Assembly (NCBI GenBank): GCA_003339605.1
Contig: QOVW01000077.1
Location: 1-40,529 of the forward strand
DNA length: 40,529 nucleotides
Reading direction: 5' to 3'
DNA from: Spirobacillus cienkowskii
GTDB lineage: Bacteria > Bdellovibrionota_B > Oligoflexia > Silvanigrellales > Silvanigrellaceae
Made by a program: the position numbers and the translations under genes
In this document: positions 24,201-33,031 of the stretch, piece by piece
How positions within the stretch are numbered: position 1 is the stretch's first letter
Layout: every line of letters begins with the position of its first letter
Notes under the pieces: generated by a model
Told to the model about the DNA's origin: nothing
The model's input: only the letters and a program-made list of their open reading frames with translations
The model's database searches: none

Positions 24201-25355
24201 TTAAGATGCCTCATGTACCAACACATTATTAAACACCACTTTTGCAGCATGCAACTTAATAATAAAAGCGGTGCCTTCTCCAACCTTGGAGTTTAACAGT
24301 AACTCTCCAGAGTGTTCTGATACAATATTTTTAACAATACTTAAACCCAAGCCAGTTCCTTCACCTTTAGGCTTAGTTGTATAAAAACTTTGAAATATTT
24401 TAGGCATATTTTCTTGAGGTATTCCTTCTCCAGTATCTTGAATCGTGATTTCTAAAAAATTATTTTCAAAAAAAGATGAAATTGTTAAATTCTTTTTTGC
24501 TGTATTTTTCATAGAGTCACAAGCATTGCTTATTAAATTCATTAACATTTGTTCAAATTGGTTTGGATAACAAATTATTTCAACATCAGAATTTTCATTA
24601 TTTAAAATTACCTTAATTCCAAATTTTTTAATTTTTTGTTTGACTAAAAATAAAGAATTTTCAATTAACTCAACAACATTTTTACTCTCTTCTACTTCGC
24701 CTTTATCATTTCTTGAATAATTTCGTAAATGTTCTATGAGTTGATTAATTTTTTTTGTAGCTTTTTCAATATCTGCAACATTTGAAATTAAAAAATCACC
24801 AGAAATGTTATTTTCTTTTTTAAATTCATCCAAAATATCTTCGCATATTAACTGTATTGTAGCTAAAGGACCTCTCACATCATGTACAACAGTTGCAAAC
24901 AATTCTCCTAAATCAGCAAGTTTTGCCATATGCAATAATTTAGAATTTAAATATTCATTTTCTTTTTCAATAAAAACATATCTTAAACATCTTTTTGAAA
25001 TAGGAATAATGTCATTTTTAACAGAAAATGGTTTTTCTACAATATCGTAACAATTATGCTGAATTGCTCTTCTAAAAATTTTATGATTAATATATGCTGT
25101 CATTATTACAACAGAAGATATTTTATTTACATCTCTAATTTGATTTATTAATGAAAATCCATCACCATCAGGCAACTGCAAATCAATTAAAAACAAGTCT
25201 TGATTAACACCACAATTTTCTATAAATTTTTTGGCTTCATAAAAATTTTGCGAAGACGAAACCGAATGATTTAAGGAAACAAATTCTTTAATAAGATGCT
25301 CTCTCAAATCATCATCATCTTCAACTATATGAATGTTTAACTGACCTATTTCCAT
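24201..25355 (-). CDS. Soluble receiver-histidine kinase
   Basis: The product has 384 residues and no membrane segment. An N-terminal receiver (about 6-125) has IVEDDDD, LFLIDLQLPDGDG with Asp58, IMTAY and VEKPF. A short coiled linker leads to a histidine kinase core with H box FATVVHDVRGPLATI (His158), N box LMNLISNACDSMKN, G1 DTGEGIPQENMPKIF, F box FYTTKPKGEGTGLGLSIV and a final GEGTAFIIKL. This receiver-first layout is used in relays where the kinase is controlled by phosphorylation of its own receiver from another kinase. It ends 24 bases before the HNH gene. A promoter probably lies in the 151 bases upstream. Confidence 0.9.
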   Translation of the reverse strand: MEIGQLNIHIVEDDDDLREHLIKEFVSLNHSVSSSQNFYEAKKFIENCGVNQDLFLIDLQLPDGDGFSLINQIRDVNKISSVVIMTAYINHKIFRRAIQHNCYDIVEKPFSVKNDIIPISKRCLRYVFIEKENEYLNSKLLHMAKLADLGELFATVVHDVRGPLATIQLICEDILDEFKKENNISGDFLISNVADIEKATKKINQLIEHLRNYSRNDKGEVEESKNVVELIENSLFLVKQKIKKFGIKVILNNENSDVEIICYPNQFEQMLMNLISNACDSMKNTAKKNLTISSFFENNFLEITIQDTGEGIPQENMPKIFQSFYTTKPKGEGTGLGLSIVKNIVSEHSGELLLNSKVGEGTAFIIKLHAAKVVFNNVLVHEAS

Positions 25356-25441
25356 TTAAAGTACCTTTTTTATAAATACTTTTATCCAGTATCGACTCAT
25401 CACAACCAAGTCTGAGTTTTGCTTCTAGGAATTTTTTATCT

Positions 25442-25469
25442 ATATGTAAAAAAAATGGTTTTTACATAT
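25442..25469. repeat. 11-bp perfect inverted repeat (hairpin) after the RNA methyltransferase gene
   Basis: ATATGTAAAAA at 25442-25452 and TTTTTACATAT at 25459-25469 pair perfectly around AAATGG. It starts 38 bases past the stop of the minus-strand methyltransferase gene. It is a candidate transcription end for that gene, but the stem is AT-only and no U tract follows directly, so an operator for the kinase gene downstream is equally possible. Confidence 0.4.
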
Positions 25470-25506
25470 GGTTTTTTCTGCATACTTTTTAAAAAATGAT
25501 ATAAAC

Positions 25507-26325
25507 TTAATTAGGCTGAAAAAATTTCCCGGCAACAATAAACTCATACCAATCTATAAGTTCTGGTTTACGTTTAGCCAAATAGGAATAAGCTGATGCA
25601 TAATTTTTAGCAATCCAACTTTCAAAAATTAAACTTTTTTCTATTTCATTTAAGAAAAAGTTTTTTTGATAACTTTGCAAACTTTCTCTCAGTGACTGCA
25701 AAATGATTGCTGCACACACAGATACATTTAACGATTCAGAAAAACCATACATATTTACCGAAACATACATATCTGCAAACTGATTCCATTCTGGAGAAAC
25801 ACCGTGTAGCTCACTACCAAAAATTAATGCAATTTTTTGCTGCCCAACAAAATTTTTAAAATCATCTGAAGCAAACATCTGCGAAGAAAAAGAAGGAATT
25901 GACTCTAAATAATTTTCTGATGTTCTCGAAAAATCAGGCAATGTCACCAACGCAATTTTATAATTGCTTTTTTTTAAAATGCTTGCACATTGCGAAATAC
26001 TCAACAACGCTCTTGGCATCAGCCACTGACTCGCTCCTCTATCAACCGTATCTGCAGAGCGAAATCGCATATCACGATTACTATAAAGAAAAAAAAGATC
26101 TAAAAATCCAAAAGAATCGATAGTTCTTAAAATTGCACTAATGTTATGACCATGATGCGTATTTTCAAATACTGTTAAAACTTGCCTGCTTCTTTTTAAT
26201 AATATATTTTCCATCCTAGCGATGCGCGCACTTGTATAAAAATCACTGAGAGCATTAGTTAATTTTCCTAAATCATTTTTAAATTCTTCAGGAACAATGT
26301 ACTCTGTGGGTAATTTTGATTGCAT
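25507..26325 (-). CDS. SpoU/TrmH-family RNA 2'-O-methyltransferase
   Basis: The start at 26325 (MQSKLPTEYIVPEEFKND) is supported by GGAG 5 bases upstream; a longer frame to 26406 would overlap hutU and is not needed. The product has 272 residues. The three SPOUT motifs are present: NISAILRTIDSFG (motif 1), IFGSELHGVSPEW (motif 2) and MYGFSESLNVSVCAAI (motif 3, trefoil knot and S-adenosylmethionine site). This pattern and the C-terminal helical extension fit TrmH, which methylates G18 of tRNAs, but other SpoU enzymes that act on rRNA or tRNA are not excluded. Divergent from hutU, with 54 bases between the start codons. Confidence 0.88.
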   Translation of the reverse strand: MQSKLPTEYIVPEEFKNDLGKLTNALSDFYTSARIARMENILLKRSRQVLTVFENTHHGHNISAILRTIDSFGFLDLFFLYSNRDMRFRSADTVDRGASQWLMPRALLSISQCASILKKSNYKIALVTLPDFSRTSENYLESIPSFSSQMFASDDFKNFVGQQKIALIFGSELHGVSPEWNQFADMYVSVNMYGFSESLNVSVCAAIILQSLRESLQSYQKNFFLNEIEKSLIFESWIAKNYASAYSYLAKRKPELIDWYEFIVAGKFFQPN

Positions 26326-26379
26326 TATGACTCCGAACCAAATCTTTATCGTTTTCCCCACTTTTTGCGAGGTTCTGTT

Positions 26380-28146
26380 ATGTCTACCCATAATATAAAC
26401 CATCATTCAACTAAAAAATTTATTCCAGGAAATCCTGCGCCTCATGGCTCAACCCTCCACACAAAAGGATGGCTCCAAGAAGCCGCTCTGCGCATGCTCC
26501 TTAATAATTTAGACAAAGAAGTTGCTGAAAACCCTGAAGAACTTATTGTTTATGGCGGACGCGGAAAGGCTGCTCGCTCAATTGCTGATTTTCACACAAT
26601 GACCCATGCGCTGTGCGAACTTGAGGATGATGAATCTTTGTTGGTGCAAAGTGGCAGTGCCATTGCTCGCATCAAAACCTGGCACAATGCCCCACGTGTT
26701 TTAATTGCCAATAGCAACCTTGTTGGACAGTGGGCAAACTGGGAACACTTTGATTATTTAGAAAAGCAAGGATTGATGATGTATGGCCAAATGACTGCTG
26801 GGAGCTGGATTTACATTGGCTCTCAAGGCATTGTGCAAGGCACTTATGAAACTTTTTATGAGGCATTTCAACAACATTATCAGGGCAACACCAAAGGACG
26901 TTATGTATTTTCGAGCGGTCTTGGCGGAATGGGTGGTGCGCAACCGCTTGCTGCAGTGCTTACAGGCGCATGCTTTTTGGGTGTAGAAGTTGATAGAAGC
27001 CGCGCAGAAATGCGGTTAAAAACAAAATATCTTGATGAAATTCACGAAGACATTGAATCAGCAATGCACTCTTTAAAACGCCATCTCGCTGAAGGCAATG
27101 CCAAAAGCCTTGCAATTATTGGCAATGCGGCAGATATTTTACCAAAGCTATTAGAACGCAATGATTTTTTACCAAGCCTTGTTACCGATCAAACATCTGC
27201 CCATGATCCCAGATTTGGTTATGTTCCACAAGGATATTCCATAGAGCAAGTTAAAGAACAACGCCTAAAAAACCCTCAAAAAGTTGCACACGATGCAGCA
27301 CGTAGCATTGCGCAACATGTTCGATATTTACTCGAACTCCAAAAAAGAGGAATTCCAACTTTTGACTATGGCAACAACATTCGTGCCATTGCAAAACAAC
27401 AAGGGGTGGAAAATGCTTTTGACATTAAAGGATTTGTACCACAATATATACGCCCTTTATTTTGTAAGGGCAAAGGCCCATTTCGTTTTGCAATGTTAAG
27501 CGGCAGCGAAGTTGATCTCAAAAAAGCGGATGCTGCATTGATGCAGCTTTTTCCTGAACATAGCGATATTCAACGCTGGCTTTCTCTTGCACCAAAAAAG
27601 ATTTCTACACAAGGTTTGCCTGCCAGAATTTTGTGGTTGGGGTATGGAGATAGACTGAAAGCAGGATTACTCTTAAATCAGATGGTAAATTCAGGCGAAA
27701 TTACATGCCCTATTGTTATTGGAAGAGATCATTTAGATTGCGGTAGCGTTGCATCCCCCTATCGCGAAACAGAAAGCATGAAAGACGGTAGCGATGCAGT
27801 TGCCGATTGGGCAATTCTGAATGCATTTGGCAATATTGCAAGTGGCGCCTCGTGGGTTAGTTTTCATCATGGCGGAGGAGTTGGTATGGGCTACTCACTT
27901 CATGCAGGCATGGTGATTGTTGCTGACGGTAGCCACGAAGCGGCAGAACGACTAACAAAAGTTTTAACGTTTGACCCTGCAATGGGAATTTTTCGGCACG
28001 CGGATGCTGGCTACGAAAGTTCCCAAAAAATTGCTCAGGAACATATGAATCGCTGTGTGAGAGCCGATTCTCCTTATTTTTATCCTCGCTTTCGTTTACA
28101 AACAGAGGTGACACATGGCAGCAAAAATTTGGTCTACAAAAAATAA
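26380..28146 (+). CDS. hutU: Urocanate hydratase HutU
   Basis: HutU converts urocanate to 4-imidazolone-5-propionate, the second step of histidine degradation, using tightly bound NAD. Start 26380 (MSTHNINHHSTKKF) has GAGG 8 bases upstream; the longer frame to 26320 overlaps the divergent methyltransferase. The product has 588 residues, near the family length. Visible motifs are NLVGQWANWEHFDYLE, QMTAGSWIYIGSQGIVQGTY, the dinucleotide loop SSGLGGMGGAQPLA and the active-site segment IGRDHLDCGSVASPYRETE with its Cys. It overlaps hutI by 32 bases. hutH and the later steps are not in the window. Base composition is clearly richer in GC than the signalling genes next to it. Confidence 0.96.
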   Translation: MSTHNINHHSTKKFIPGNPAPHGSTLHTKGWLQEAALRMLLNNLDKEVAENPEELIVYGGRGKAARSIADFHTMTHALCELEDDESLLVQSGSAIARIKTWHNAPRVLIANSNLVGQWANWEHFDYLEKQGLMMYGQMTAGSWIYIGSQGIVQGTYETFYEAFQQHYQGNTKGRYVFSSGLGGMGGAQPLAAVLTGACFLGVEVDRSRAEMRLKTKYLDEIHEDIESAMHSLKRHLAEGNAKSLAIIGNAADILPKLLERNDFLPSLVTDQTSAHDPRFGYVPQGYSIEQVKEQRLKNPQKVAHDAARSIAQHVRYLLELQKRGIPTFDYGNNIRAIAKQQGVENAFDIKGFVPQYIRPLFCKGKGPFRFAMLSGSEVDLKKADAALMQLFPEHSDIQRWLSLAPKKISTQGLPARILWLGYGDRLKAGLLLNQMVNSGEITCPIVIGRDHLDCGSVASPYRETESMKDGSDAVADWAILNAFGNIASGASWVSFHHGGGVGMGYSLHAGMVIVADGSHEAAERLTKVLTFDPAMGIFRHADAGYESSQKIAQEHMNRCVRADSPYFYPRFRLQTEVTHGSKNLVYKK

Positions 28147-29449
28147 TAAAAATATTCTTTTTCAGAACTCACCATGTATTGTAACCATGCAAAACTGGAA
28201 AGAAGTCGAAAATAATAATTGGACAACAAAAGATTTGTCCATTTTAAAAAATTGTGATGTGTGTATTAAAGATGGCGTCGTTCATGCGATTGGTGAAAAT
28301 TTATTCAAAAAGTTAGAAGACACCAGTAGCTTTAAAGTGATTGACGCGCAAGAACTTGTATTAATGCCTGGCATTATTGATTGCCATACACATTCTATTT
28401 TTGCCGGAAGCCGTGCTGATGAAACTGTCCTTAAATCTCAAGGAATGACTTACGAAGAAATTGCTGCAAAAAGTGGAGGCATTGCAGCAACAATGAAAGC
28501 CACGCGCGCTGTCAACAAAGAAAAATTAACCCAAAACTACATTCAAAATGCTCAGGATTCTTTAGCCAAAGGCGTTGTCCTTCTTGAAGCAAAAACAGGA
28601 TACGGCTTAAAGCCGAGTGAAGAACTAAAAATGCTCGAGGCATTGTACAATGCATACAATCAAGACCATTCTGTTTTATTGCCTGCCTTAGCACCAACTT
28701 ACCTTGGTCCCCATGCAGCGAGCCCCGAATACCGTGGGCTTGATAACTACATTCAAGCTTTAGTTGAAGACCTCCCAAACGTTGCCGCAATCGGTGAGTC
28801 TGCGTGTAAAAATAATATTGCCCTTCCATTGGCGGCAGATATTTTTTTAGAGCGAAATTATTTTACAAAAGAGCAATCTGAAAGATGGTTAGGTGCTGCA
28901 CTTCAACATGGCCTTGATGTCCATATTCACGCTGATGAATTTTCTCGCAGTGGCGGCGCTGAGCTTGCTGCAGAACTTGCACGTAGGGTCGAACAAACTG
29001 CCACAAAACGCAGACAAAAAGGTCGCGTTCTCACTGTGAATCATTGTCAATATTCTACAGAATCTGACCTCGCAAGACTCAGTTCATTAGGCGTTACAGC
29101 CGTTGCACTTCCTGCAACAAGTTTCTTTAGTCGCTTGCCTTATGTCGATGCTAAAAAATGGCGTTCCTCGGGAGTGCGCGTTGCTATCGCAAGTGATTTT
29201 AATCCAGGTAGTGCCATTGCAAACAATATTTGGTTTTCTTGTTACCTTGCATTAACGCACTGTGCATTTTCTTTGCCCGAGGTGTATGCTGGAATCACAA
29301 TCAATGCCGCTTACGCTTTAGGAGCAGAAAAAAATTATGGTTCAATTGAAATTGGTAAAAAAGCGGCGCTCATTGCATTTCAAGGACAGCGCATTGAGGA
29401 TTTTTTTACATCGCCAATTGGTGATCACGTTCGACATGTTGTTTTATAG
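28115..29449 (+). CDS. hutI: Imidazolonepropionase HutI
   Basis: HutI hydrolyses 4-imidazolone-5-propionate to N-formimino-glutamate. The product has 444 residues, slightly longer than usual. Amidohydrolase motifs are MPGIIDCHTHSIFAGSRADE (metal His pair), EAKTGYGL, DVHIHADEF (metal His), NHCQYST and IASDFNPGSA (catalytic Asp). The start is ATG 28115 inside the end of hutU, with GAGGTG 5 bases upstream, so translation is coupled to hutU. The N-terminal 90 residues form the usual split composite beta domain. It is followed after 11 bases by a DoxX-like gene with a GGAG ribosome site. Confidence 0.96.
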   Translation: MAAKIWSTKNNKNILFQNSPCIVTMQNWKEVENNNWTTKDLSILKNCDVCIKDGVVHAIGENLFKKLEDTSSFKVIDAQELVLMPGIIDCHTHSIFAGSRADETVLKSQGMTYEEIAAKSGGIAATMKATRAVNKEKLTQNYIQNAQDSLAKGVVLLEAKTGYGLKPSEELKMLEALYNAYNQDHSVLLPALAPTYLGPHAASPEYRGLDNYIQALVEDLPNVAAIGESACKNNIALPLAADIFLERNYFTKEQSERWLGAALQHGLDVHIHADEFSRSGGAELAAELARRVEQTATKRRQKGRVLTVNHCQYSTESDLARLSSLGVTAVALPATSFFSRLPYVDAKKWRSSGVRVAIASDFNPGSAIANNIWFSCYLALTHCAFSLPEVYAGITINAAYALGAEKNYGSIEIGKKAALIAFQGQRIEDFFTSPIGDHVRHVVL

Positions 29450-29460
29450 GAGATCTATTT

Positions 29461-29835
29461 ATGACTGTTGCTAAAAAATACAAAATTTTGTATTGGACTG
29501 TAACGTTACCATTTTTAATATTAATGGGTTTTGCTGTTTATAATTATTTTACTGCAAATCCTCAAATGATTGAAGGATTAAGAGTACTAGGTTATCCTGT
29601 TTACATGTCAATTATCCTTGGTACTGCTAAAACACTCGGAATTTTAGCAATTCTGTATAATAGAATCAATGTCCTAAAAGAATGGGCCTATGCTGGCTTT
29701 ACAATTAACTTAATTGGAGCCGCTTTATCACATTACTTTGTTGGCGATCCAATGCAAAAAGTGATCACCCCTCTTATTGTTCTTGTTCTCTTATTTATTT
29801 CTTATTACTTATGGAAAAAAAAGAAAGTTGGCTAA
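29461..29835 (+). CDS. DoxX-like small membrane protein
   Basis: The product has 124 residues with four hydrophobic helices (about 9-29, 45-65, 74-92 and 98-118). The pattern YPVYMSIILGTAKTLGILAI followed by WAYAGFTINLIGAALSHYFVGD matches the DoxX-like family, whose molecular function is poorly defined. GGAG lies 8 bases upstream of the ATG. It is 11 bases after hutI on the same strand, but no functional tie with histidine degradation is known. It converges with the TsaC-like gene on the other strand; the 66 bases between the stops are AT-rich and show no strong terminator. Confidence 0.8.
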   Translation: MTVAKKYKILYWTVTLPFLILMGFAVYNYFTANPQMIEGLRVLGYPVYMSIILGTAKTLGILAILYNRINVLKEWAYAGFTINLIGAALSHYFVGDPMQKVITPLIVLVLLFISYYLWKKKKVG

Positions 29836-29901
29836 AATCTCTAATTACCTCTAACTATAATTTAATATCACTATTAAAAAAACATTAAAACAAACTCATT
29901 T

Positions 29902-30588
29902 TTAAAATTTTTTTTCAAACACTCCCAAAAATTCTAAATCCCATCCACCATCTCGCAAGAGCAACGGTGGGTTTACACTAAAATCTACCATAGTTGAAAC
30001 TTTAATTGGCACATTTTCATTAGTATCAATAGCAACTTCAAAACTATTTTTTGGAGTATGCTGACAAATTCCATCAACATTTGTCCACCAAAAATCTTGC
30101 TCAATGTCTTGATTAAAATAATCTTGAGCAACCAACTCGTCTTCATCTGTGACACTTGTGACAAGTAACGGATGCTCAAGCTGCTCCATAATACTTTGAA
30201 TCACCAAGTGACTTGATATTCGCACTCCAATTGTTTTTATTTTACCACTTGCCGCAGTTTTAGGAGAATTTTTCATTGCTGGTAATACAAAAGTATAAGG
30301 ACCAGGCCAGGCACGAGTGACAATGCGAAAAATTTGTGTGTTGACATAGGCAATATGACTGACCTGAGAAATGTCTTTGCAAAAAAGACTAAATGGTTTA
30401 TTTTTGGAATGACCAGGACGCAATTTTAAAAATTTTTCACACGTTGAGTCATAAGACGAGCTTCCAACAAAACAGTATCCAGTTTCGCTGGGAAGCAGCG
30501 CGATTCCGCCTTTAGCAATCATGTCAATGACCTCACGAATACGCCTTTTATCAGGATTCTTTTGATGTATGCTTAAAACTTGAGTCAT
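29902..30588 (-). CDS. TsaC/Sua5/YrdC-family threonylcarbamoyl-AMP synthase
   Basis: The start at 30588 (MTQVLSIHQKNPDKRRIREV) has GAAGG 7 bases upstream. A longer frame to 30753 would add 55 non-homologous residues and approach nuoCD. The product has 228 residues. Family features are IREVIDMIAKGGIALLPSET, the KLRPGHSKNKPFSLF segment, RAWPGPYTFVLPA and IGVRISSHLVIQSIMEQL. The enzyme makes threonylcarbamoyl-AMP from Thr, bicarbonate and ATP for t6A37 of tRNA. The family also includes YciO-like paralogues; the usual KRxxxKPL signature is somewhat changed here (HSKNKPFSL), so a YciO-type role is possible. It is divergent from the nuo operon. Confidence 0.85.
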   Translation of the reverse strand: MTQVLSIHQKNPDKRRIREVIDMIAKGGIALLPSETGYCFVGSSSYDSTCEKFLKLRPGHSKNKPFSLFCKDISQVSHIAYVNTQIFRIVTRAWPGPYTFVLPAMKNSPKTAASGKIKTIGVRISSHLVIQSIMEQLEHPLLVTSVTDEDELVAQDYFNQDIEQDFWWTNVDGICQHTPKNSFEVAIDTNENVPIKVSTMVDFSVNPPLLLRDGGWDLEFLGVFEKKF

Positions 30589-30770
30589 AAGATTGCCTTC
30601 TTTCTCAGAATGAGAGAATGAGGTTGTACAATGTGAAAGTAATTTTGTCATTGCATCTTTTTTGAATGCTTGCGTTTCTTCTACAATCAGCCAAGGCAGG
30701 TTGACATATGATTCGAGATGCATTCTTATGGCACCGAAAATGTAGCATGTCATGGGAGGATATATCCGCG

Positions 30771-32474
30771 ATGGATGCTTTTTACGCTACGATACTCGAG
30801 CACTTAAAAAATTCTATACCAGCTGATCTTTGGCAGTTTGATGAACGTCCACAGTACGAACACGAACAAACTTTAATCATGTCAAAAGACAAAATTGTTG
30901 ATACCATGCGCATCTTAAGAGATTCACATGGCTTTCAATTCTTAATGGACCTCTGTGGTGTTGATTGGCCACAGAGAGAAAAACGTTTTGACGTTGTGTA
31001 CCATCTTCTTAACCCTCAGTTAAAAAAACGTTTGCGCGTAAAATGTATTGTGGGCGAGCAAGAGTCTATCTCTTCAATCACAAACATTTGGAAAACTGCA
31101 AACTGGCTTGAACGTGAAGCATGGGACATGTACGGCATTAATTTTGCCGACCACCCAGACATGCGTCGTATTTTAACGCATCACGAGTTTCAAGGCCACC
31201 CTCTTCGCAAAGATTACCCTGCCGATAAAAATCAGGCCATGCGTGGCGAAGCATTAGAAAACACGTTCGATAAAGACAGAGAACGCTTAATGGCAAAATA
31301 CGACAATGAAGATCTTATGTGGATTAACATTGGCCCAGCCCATCCAGCGACCCACGGAACCTTGCGTTTTATGTCTGTGATTGATGGCGCAGAGCGTCTT
31401 AAAGAAATTGATGTCGAAATTGGGTATCTGCATCGCTGCTTTGAAAAAATGTGCGAAACCCACAATTACAACCAAATCATACCATACACAGATAGACTGA
31501 ACTATTGCTCTGCACCCATGAACAACAGCGCTTTCTGCGAAACAATCGAAAAACTGATTGGCGTTAAAGTTCCACCACGCGCCCAAATGATGCGGATGAT
31601 TATTGATGAATTATCACGTATTATCGATCACTTTGTGTGTATTGGCGCAAACTTGGTAGATCTTGGTGCGATTACAGGGTTTTTCTATTTGTTTGATGAA
31701 CGTGAACACGTTTATACTTTATTTGAAAAACTGTGTGGTGCACGGCTTACAGTGTCTATGATGCGTATTGGTGGCATGGGCTTTGACATCCCTGAAGGCT
31801 GGCTTGAGGATTGTGCAAAAGTTGTTGACAATATTGAAAAGCGCCACGAAGAAGTCGAAAGTTTGGTGACAAACAATCGCATTTTTGTGCAACGCACTAA
31901 AGGCTCAGGCATTCTCTCTAAAGAACTAGCAATTCAATACGGTTATACAGGCCCTTGCCTCAGAGCAACTGGGTTTGAATACGACATCCGTAAAGAAGAA
32001 CCCTATTGGTTTTATCGTGATGTTGAATTTGATGTGCCTGTAGGAACTCATGGCGATACTTATGATCGTTACCTTGTACGCATGGAAGAGGTTCGCCAAA
32101 GTATTAAAATTATTCGTTGGTGTCTCAAAAATATGCCCGACGGGCCTATCAATATTCCAAATAAAAATATTGTTCTCCCTTCTAAAAAAGACGTTTACGG
32201 AAACATAGAAGGATTGATGAACCACTTCATGCTGATTATCAATGGTGTACAACCTCCTAAGGGTGAAATCTACCACCGCAGTGAAGCCGCAAATGGAGAA
32301 CTTGGCTTTTATGTGATCTCTGATGGATCCGGAACCCCATACAGAGTCAAATGCAGAGCGCCATGTTTTTCGATATTAAGTGGATTTCCCGATATGGTAC
32401 GTGGCAACTTTCTTGCCGATGCCGTTGCTGCGCTAGGGAGTATTAATATTATTGCCGGTGAACTTGATAGATAA
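30771..32474 (+). CDS. nuoCD: NADH-quinone oxidoreductase, fused subunit C/D
   Basis: The fused NuoC and NuoD of complex I carry quinone-site and connecting functions in the peripheral arm. The start is ATG 30771 (MDAFYATILEHLKNS), with GGGAGGA about 10 bases upstream. The product has 567 residues. NuoC comprises about residues 1-165, with the signature WLEREAWDMYGINFADHPDM and LRKDYP. NuoD begins with MWINIGPAHPATHGTLRF near 190 and has EIGYLHRCFEK and GVKVPPRAQMMRMIIDELSR. The end is FLADAVAALGSINIIAGELDR-like, as in NuoD. Fusion occurs in E. coli and several other groups. nuoA and nuoB, usually just upstream, are absent here: the preceding 182 bases hold only the divergent TsaC start and this gene's promoter. 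Confidence 0.96.
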   Translation: MDAFYATILEHLKNSIPADLWQFDERPQYEHEQTLIMSKDKIVDTMRILRDSHGFQFLMDLCGVDWPQREKRFDVVYHLLNPQLKKRLRVKCIVGEQESISSITNIWKTANWLEREAWDMYGINFADHPDMRRILTHHEFQGHPLRKDYPADKNQAMRGEALENTFDKDRERLMAKYDNEDLMWINIGPAHPATHGTLRFMSVIDGAERLKEIDVEIGYLHRCFEKMCETHNYNQIIPYTDRLNYCSAPMNNSAFCETIEKLIGVKVPPRAQMMRMIIDELSRIIDHFVCIGANLVDLGAITGFFYLFDEREHVYTLFEKLCGARLTVSMMRIGGMGFDIPEGWLEDCAKVVDNIEKRHEEVESLVTNNRIFVQRTKGSGILSKELAIQYGYTGPCLRATGFEYDIRKEEPYWFYRDVEFDVPVGTHGDTYDRYLVRMEEVRQSIKIIRWCLKNMPDGPINIPNKNIVLPSKKDVYGNIEGLMNHFMLIINGVQPPKGEIYHRSEAANGELGFYVISDGSGTPYRVKCRAPCFSILSGFPDMVRGNFLADAVAALGSINIIAGELDR

Positions 32475-32484
32475 GGGTTAATTT

Positions 32485-33018
32485 ATGCCATTTTTCTCGC
32501 CAGAATTAACAAAAATTATTGAAGGATACCTCAAACGTTATGAAACAAAACGTTCGAGTATACTTCCCATTCTTCATGCAATCCAAGACGAAAAAGATTG
32601 GGTTTCTGATGAAGACGTTGACGCGTTAGAAAAAGAATTTGGTTTGTCTGTCATAGATGTTCGAGAAGTGCTGACATTTTACACAATGTACCGCAAATCT
32701 CCTCCTAAACCGTATCGCTTTGAAATTTGTAAAAGCATTTCGTGTTGGCTGATGGGAGCAAACGAAACCATTAACGCTGTCAAACACGAAATCGAAAAAG
32801 CAAAACGCGAAGGCCGTGAGCTTCCATTTGAAGTGCATGGCGTAGAGTGTCTTGGCCAGTGCGGCTACGCGCCCTCAACACTGATTAATAAAGATCGACA
32901 TAATAACGTGACGCCCGAAAAAGCGCTTGCCCTCTTAAAAGAATACAATTCTAAAGAACTGCCCAAAGCAGCTCTCAATTGTGCAGCGCAACGTGCTGCA
33001 ACAAAAGATAAAAAGTAA
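32485..33018 (+). CDS. nuoE: NADH-quinone oxidoreductase subunit E (2Fe-2S)
   Basis: NuoE carries the N1a 2Fe-2S cluster in the NADH-input module. The product has 177 residues with a helical N-terminus (SILPILHAIQDEKDWVSDED) and the thioredoxin-like cluster domain. Cluster cysteines are ICKSISCWLMG and VECLGQCGYAP, the expected C-x4-C and C-x3-C spacing. It starts 10 bases after nuoCD and ends 13 bases before nuoF. The C-terminus has a short Ala/Lys-rich extension. Confidence 0.95.
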   Translation: MPFFSPELTKIIEGYLKRYETKRSSILPILHAIQDEKDWVSDEDVDALEKEFGLSVIDVREVLTFYTMYRKSPPKPYRFEICKSISCWLMGANETINAVKHEIEKAKREGRELPFEVHGVECLGQCGYAPSTLINKDRHNNVTPEKALALLKEYNSKELPKAALNCAAQRAATKDKK

Positions 33019-33031
33019 AAGGAGATCTTTA

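Noticed and set aside
28512-28829. Open frame of 105 codons on the minus strand
   Set aside because: It is antisense to hutI, has no family-like sequence and shows no ribosome site; a shadow frame.
31232-31586. Open frames of 77 and 99 codons on the minus strand
   Set aside because: They are antisense to the conserved NuoD part and read as low-complexity artefacts.
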